DNA from: Scatosoma sp045658805
Lineage (GTDB): Bacteria; Bacillota; Clostridia; Christensenellales; Borkfalkiaceae
Reading direction: 5' to 3'
Assembly (NCBI GenBank): GCA_045658805.1
Contig: JAZOVQ010000097.1
Coordinates: 1 to 6,745, forward strand
DNA: 6,745 bases
Positions within the stretch are counted from its first letter, which is position 1, and each line of letters opens with the position of its first letter. Below, one piece after another: positions 5,397-6,745 of the stretch. Position numbers and translations under genes: made by a program. The notes beneath the pieces are model-generated. The model did not search any database, was not told the origin of the DNA, and saw nothing but the letters and a program-made list of their open reading frames with translations.

Positions 5397-6116
5397 ATGA
5401 TTTTTTATTACGTAAGACATGGGGATCCCATTTACGATCCCGACAGCTTAACCGAGCTTGGACATAAGCAGGCGGCGGCGCTTGCAAAACGCTTCTCATT
5501 GTACGGCTTGGACGAAATTTATTGTTCGACGTCCAACCGCGCGAAGTTGACGGCGGAGCCCACCTGCAAGGCGTTGGGCAAGGGAAAAACCTTGCTCGAT
5601 TGGACCAATGAGGGGCATACCTTTGAGGGAATGTCCGTTCGCTTGGAAGACGGTTCGCGCACTTGGAACTTCTTTTTAAAAGACTATCTCGCCAAATATA
5701 ACTCCCCCGAAGTGCGTGCGCTCGGTGACGAGTGGTATACCCATCCGTATTTCAAGGATACGAATTTTGCGGCGGAAATGCAGCGAATTCACCGCAAAAC
5801 GGACGCATTTATGCTTTCGCTTGGGTATAGACACGACCGCAAAAATCATTCGTACGAAGTGCTTGCAAACAACGATAAAAAAGTGGCGTTGTTTGCGCAT
5901 GCAGGGTTTGGGTTAAGCTTTTTAAGCAGTTTGCTTGACATTCCTTATCCCAGCTATTGCTCGCATTTTGATATAGAGCATTCAGGCGTTACGGTGATTG
6001 CATTGGATAGCAAAGCAGGGGAAATCACCTATCCGAAAGTGTTACAGCATTCTAACGATTCGCACCTTTACAAAGAGGATTTAATGACGGGCTACAATAA
6101 CACCATTTTCGTTTGA
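5397..6116 (+). CDS. Histidine phosphatase superfamily protein (phosphoglycerate-mutase-like)
   Basis: The 239-residue protein opens with F-Y-Y-V-R7-H8-G9, the phosphohistidine-forming motif of the superfamily, followed by the usual L-T-E-L-G-H-K-Q-A helix. The second conserved arginine is R48 in S-T-S-N-R-A-K-L-T-A, and the second catalytic histidine is H168 in L-F-A-H-A-G-F-G. The core catalytic residues are therefore intact and it should be an active phosphatase or mutase-like enzyme. The substrate is not readable: the region between residues about 70 and 155 (W-N-F-F-L-K and the H-D-R-K-N-H-S-Y part) is longer than in minimal members and probably shapes the pocket. No signal peptide is seen, so it is cytoplasmic. 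AGAAGG (5384-5389) lies seven bases before the ATG. It is the second gene of the transporter operon, and a strong terminator follows, so it may act on something made from the imported solute (inference). Confidence 0.9.
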   Translation: MIFYYVRHGDPIYDPDSLTELGHKQAAALAKRFSLYGLDEIYCSTSNRAKLTAEPTCKALGKGKTLLDWTNEGHTFEGMSVRLEDGSRTWNFFLKDYLAKYNSPEVRALGDEWYTHPYFKDTNFAAEMQRIHRKTDAFMLSLGYRHDRKNHSYEVLANNDKKVALFAHAGFGLSFLSSLLDIPYPSYCSHFDIEHSGVTVIALDSKAGEITYPKVLQHSNDSHLYKEDLMTGYNNTIFV

Positions 6117-6148
6117 GGGTGATTTAAAAATAAAAAACAGGCAAAAAT

Positions 6149-6191
6149 AAGCGCGAATGGGTAAAAAATATCCCTTCGCGTTTTTGTTTTT
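6149..6191 (+). terminator. Strong Rho-independent terminator after the phosphatase gene
   Basis: AAGCGCGAA (6149-6157) pairs with TTCGCG and the following Ts (6175-6183). After a single bulged T, GGG (6159-6161) pairs with CCC (6172-6174) around an A-rich loop. A run of five Ts, a G and seven Ts follows. This is the clearest terminator in the window and separates the operon from the methyltransferase promoter. Confidence 0.88.
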
Positions 6192-6213
6192 TTCGGTAAG
6201 GTAAACAAAACAC

Positions 6214-6242
6214 TTTACAAGAATTTTATTTTAGGATATAAT
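6214..6242 (+). promoter_or_regulatory. Sigma-A promoter of the methyltransferase gene
   Basis: TTTACA (6214-6219) and TATAAT (6237-6242) are separated by 17 bp. A second TATAAT occurs at 6250-6255 but lacks a good -35. Transcription from the first would start near 6249 and give a leader of about 73 nt. Confidence 0.8.
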
Positions 6243-6268
6243 AAATAGGTATAATTGTCTTATTATGT

Positions 6269-6296
6269 CCTGTCGGCGCTGTATAGTGAGCGCAGG
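6269..6296 (+). other. Leader hairpin upstream of the methyltransferase start
   Basis: In the 5' leader, CCTG (6269-6272) pairs with CAGG (6293-6296) and CGCT (6277-6280) with AGCG (6289-6292), with TCGG bulged on the 5' side. An alternative is GCGCT with AGCGC (6276-6280 and 6289-6293). It ends about 14 bases before the ribosome site AGAGG (6310-6314). It could modulate translation, but it matches no riboswitch class I know. Confidence 0.35.
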
Positions 6297-6321
6297 CGGC
6301 GGCAAAGCGAGAGGAAACTTT

Positions 6322-6745
6322 ATGAAAATTTCTGAAAATTGGAAAGATTATTCCATTATCGCCACGGGCGATGGGTATAAGCTGGAGCGTTGGAAAGACG
6401 TTTACTTGCTTCGTCCCGATCCGCAGGTAATTTGGGCGGCGCAAACGGATTTGTTTTCCTATCCCAAACTCAACGCATACTATAAGCGTAGCGAAAAGGG
6501 CGGCGGCGGTTGGAAAATTTTAAAACCGATGCCGGACGAATGGAATATTTCCTACGATGCCTTGGATATAAAATTTAAAATTAAGCCCATGGGCTTTAAG
6601 CATACGGGTTTGTTCCCTGAACAAGCAGTCAACTGGGAAAAAATGACCGAGCTTATCAAGGGTGCAAACAGACCTATTAACGTGCTCAACCTCTTCCCAT
6701 ACACAGGCGGTGCAACGGTGGCTTTCCCAAAGGCAGGCGCGCAAG
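6322..6745 (+). CDS. Class I SAM-dependent methyltransferase, RlmI/YccW-like, 3'-truncated
   Basis: The visible 141 residues match the N-terminal part of class I methyltransferases related to the 23S rRNA cytosine-5 methyltransferase RlmI. They begin with a beta-rich section (K-D-Y-S-I-I-A-T-G-D-G-Y-K-L-E-R-W, then Y-L-L-R-P-D-P-Q-V-I-W) and continue with F-K-H-T-G-L-F-P-E-Q-A-V-N-W (92-105). Next comes the SAM-binding strand and loop, V-L-N-L-F-P-Y-T-G-G-A-T-V-A (121-134). The catalytic part lies beyond the window end. The family transfers a methyl group from S-adenosylmethionine, usually to rRNA; the exact base is inferred only by similarity, and no separate PUA domain is evident here. AGAGG (6310-6314), seven bases before the ATG, fixes this start. 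An in-frame ATG at 6265 lacks a ribosome site. P126, F135 and P136 replace residues I remember as A, C and A in relatives, near the sequence end. Confidence 0.85.
   Translation, partial: MKISENWKDYSIIATGDGYKLERWKDVYLLRPDPQVIWAAQTDLFSYPKLNAYYKRSEKGGGGWKILKPMPDEWNISYDALDIKFKIKPMGFKHTGLFPEQAVNWEKMTELIKGANRPINVLNLFPYTGGATVAFPKAGAQ

Noticed and set aside
1..6745. CRISPR array, tRNA, rRNA, transposon or prophage
   Set aside because: No regularly spaced repeats, cloverleaf sequence, transposase or integrase motif, or terminal inverted repeats were seen on either strand.

Overview
The window looks like a contig fragment from an anaerobic, low-to-moderate-GC Gram-positive bacterium, most likely an uncultured gut-type member of the Clostridia. 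This rests on AT-rich spacers with textbook sigma-A promoters, AGGAG-type ribosome binding sites, mostly TAA stops, a flavodiiron protein fused to rubredoxin, and clostridial-style protein sequences. The lineage is inferred from style and recall; no rRNA or other marker is present. All supported genes are on the + strand.

Layout. (1) 1-876: the 3' part of a carbohydrate-active, TIM-barrel-like hydrolase gene. It is interrupted by an in-frame TAG at 538-540, after which the same frame stays open for 111 sense codons; a hairpin terminator follows near 899-925. (2) 996-2576: an oxygen/NO-defence unit behind a perfect extended -10 promoter (961-989). It encodes a flavodiiron-rubredoxin fusion (1031-2368) and, 13 nt later, a 64-residue Bfd-like [2Fe-2S] protein (2382-2576). 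The rubredoxin part has its own well-placed Shine-Dalgarno and ATG inside the fusion gene. (3) 2668-3921: a lipoprotein of unknown function, followed by a strong hairpin terminator. (4) 3968-6116: a 19-bp perfect palindrome, a sigma-A promoter (4024-4052), then an MFS transporter (start revised to 4083) and a histidine-phosphatase-superfamily protein 18 nt downstream, closed by a strong terminator (6149-6191). (5) 6214-6745: a sigma-A promoter, a structured leader and the 5' part of a class I SAM-dependent methyltransferase of the RlmI type, cut by the window end.

Working together: the flavodiiron protein reduces O2 or NO to harmless products, with electrons passing through its rubredoxin domain; the adjacent Bfd-like protein probably serves iron or electron traffic in the same stress response. 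The MFS transporter and phosphatase probably form a small uptake/processing operon, with the palindrome as a candidate operator. No CRISPR array, tRNA, rRNA, insertion sequence or phage gene is visible, and no intergenic gap exceeds about 205 bases. No clearly new multi-gene system is evident. The points most worth checking are the in-frame amber codon, the nested rubredoxin start and the palindrome upstream of the transporter operon.
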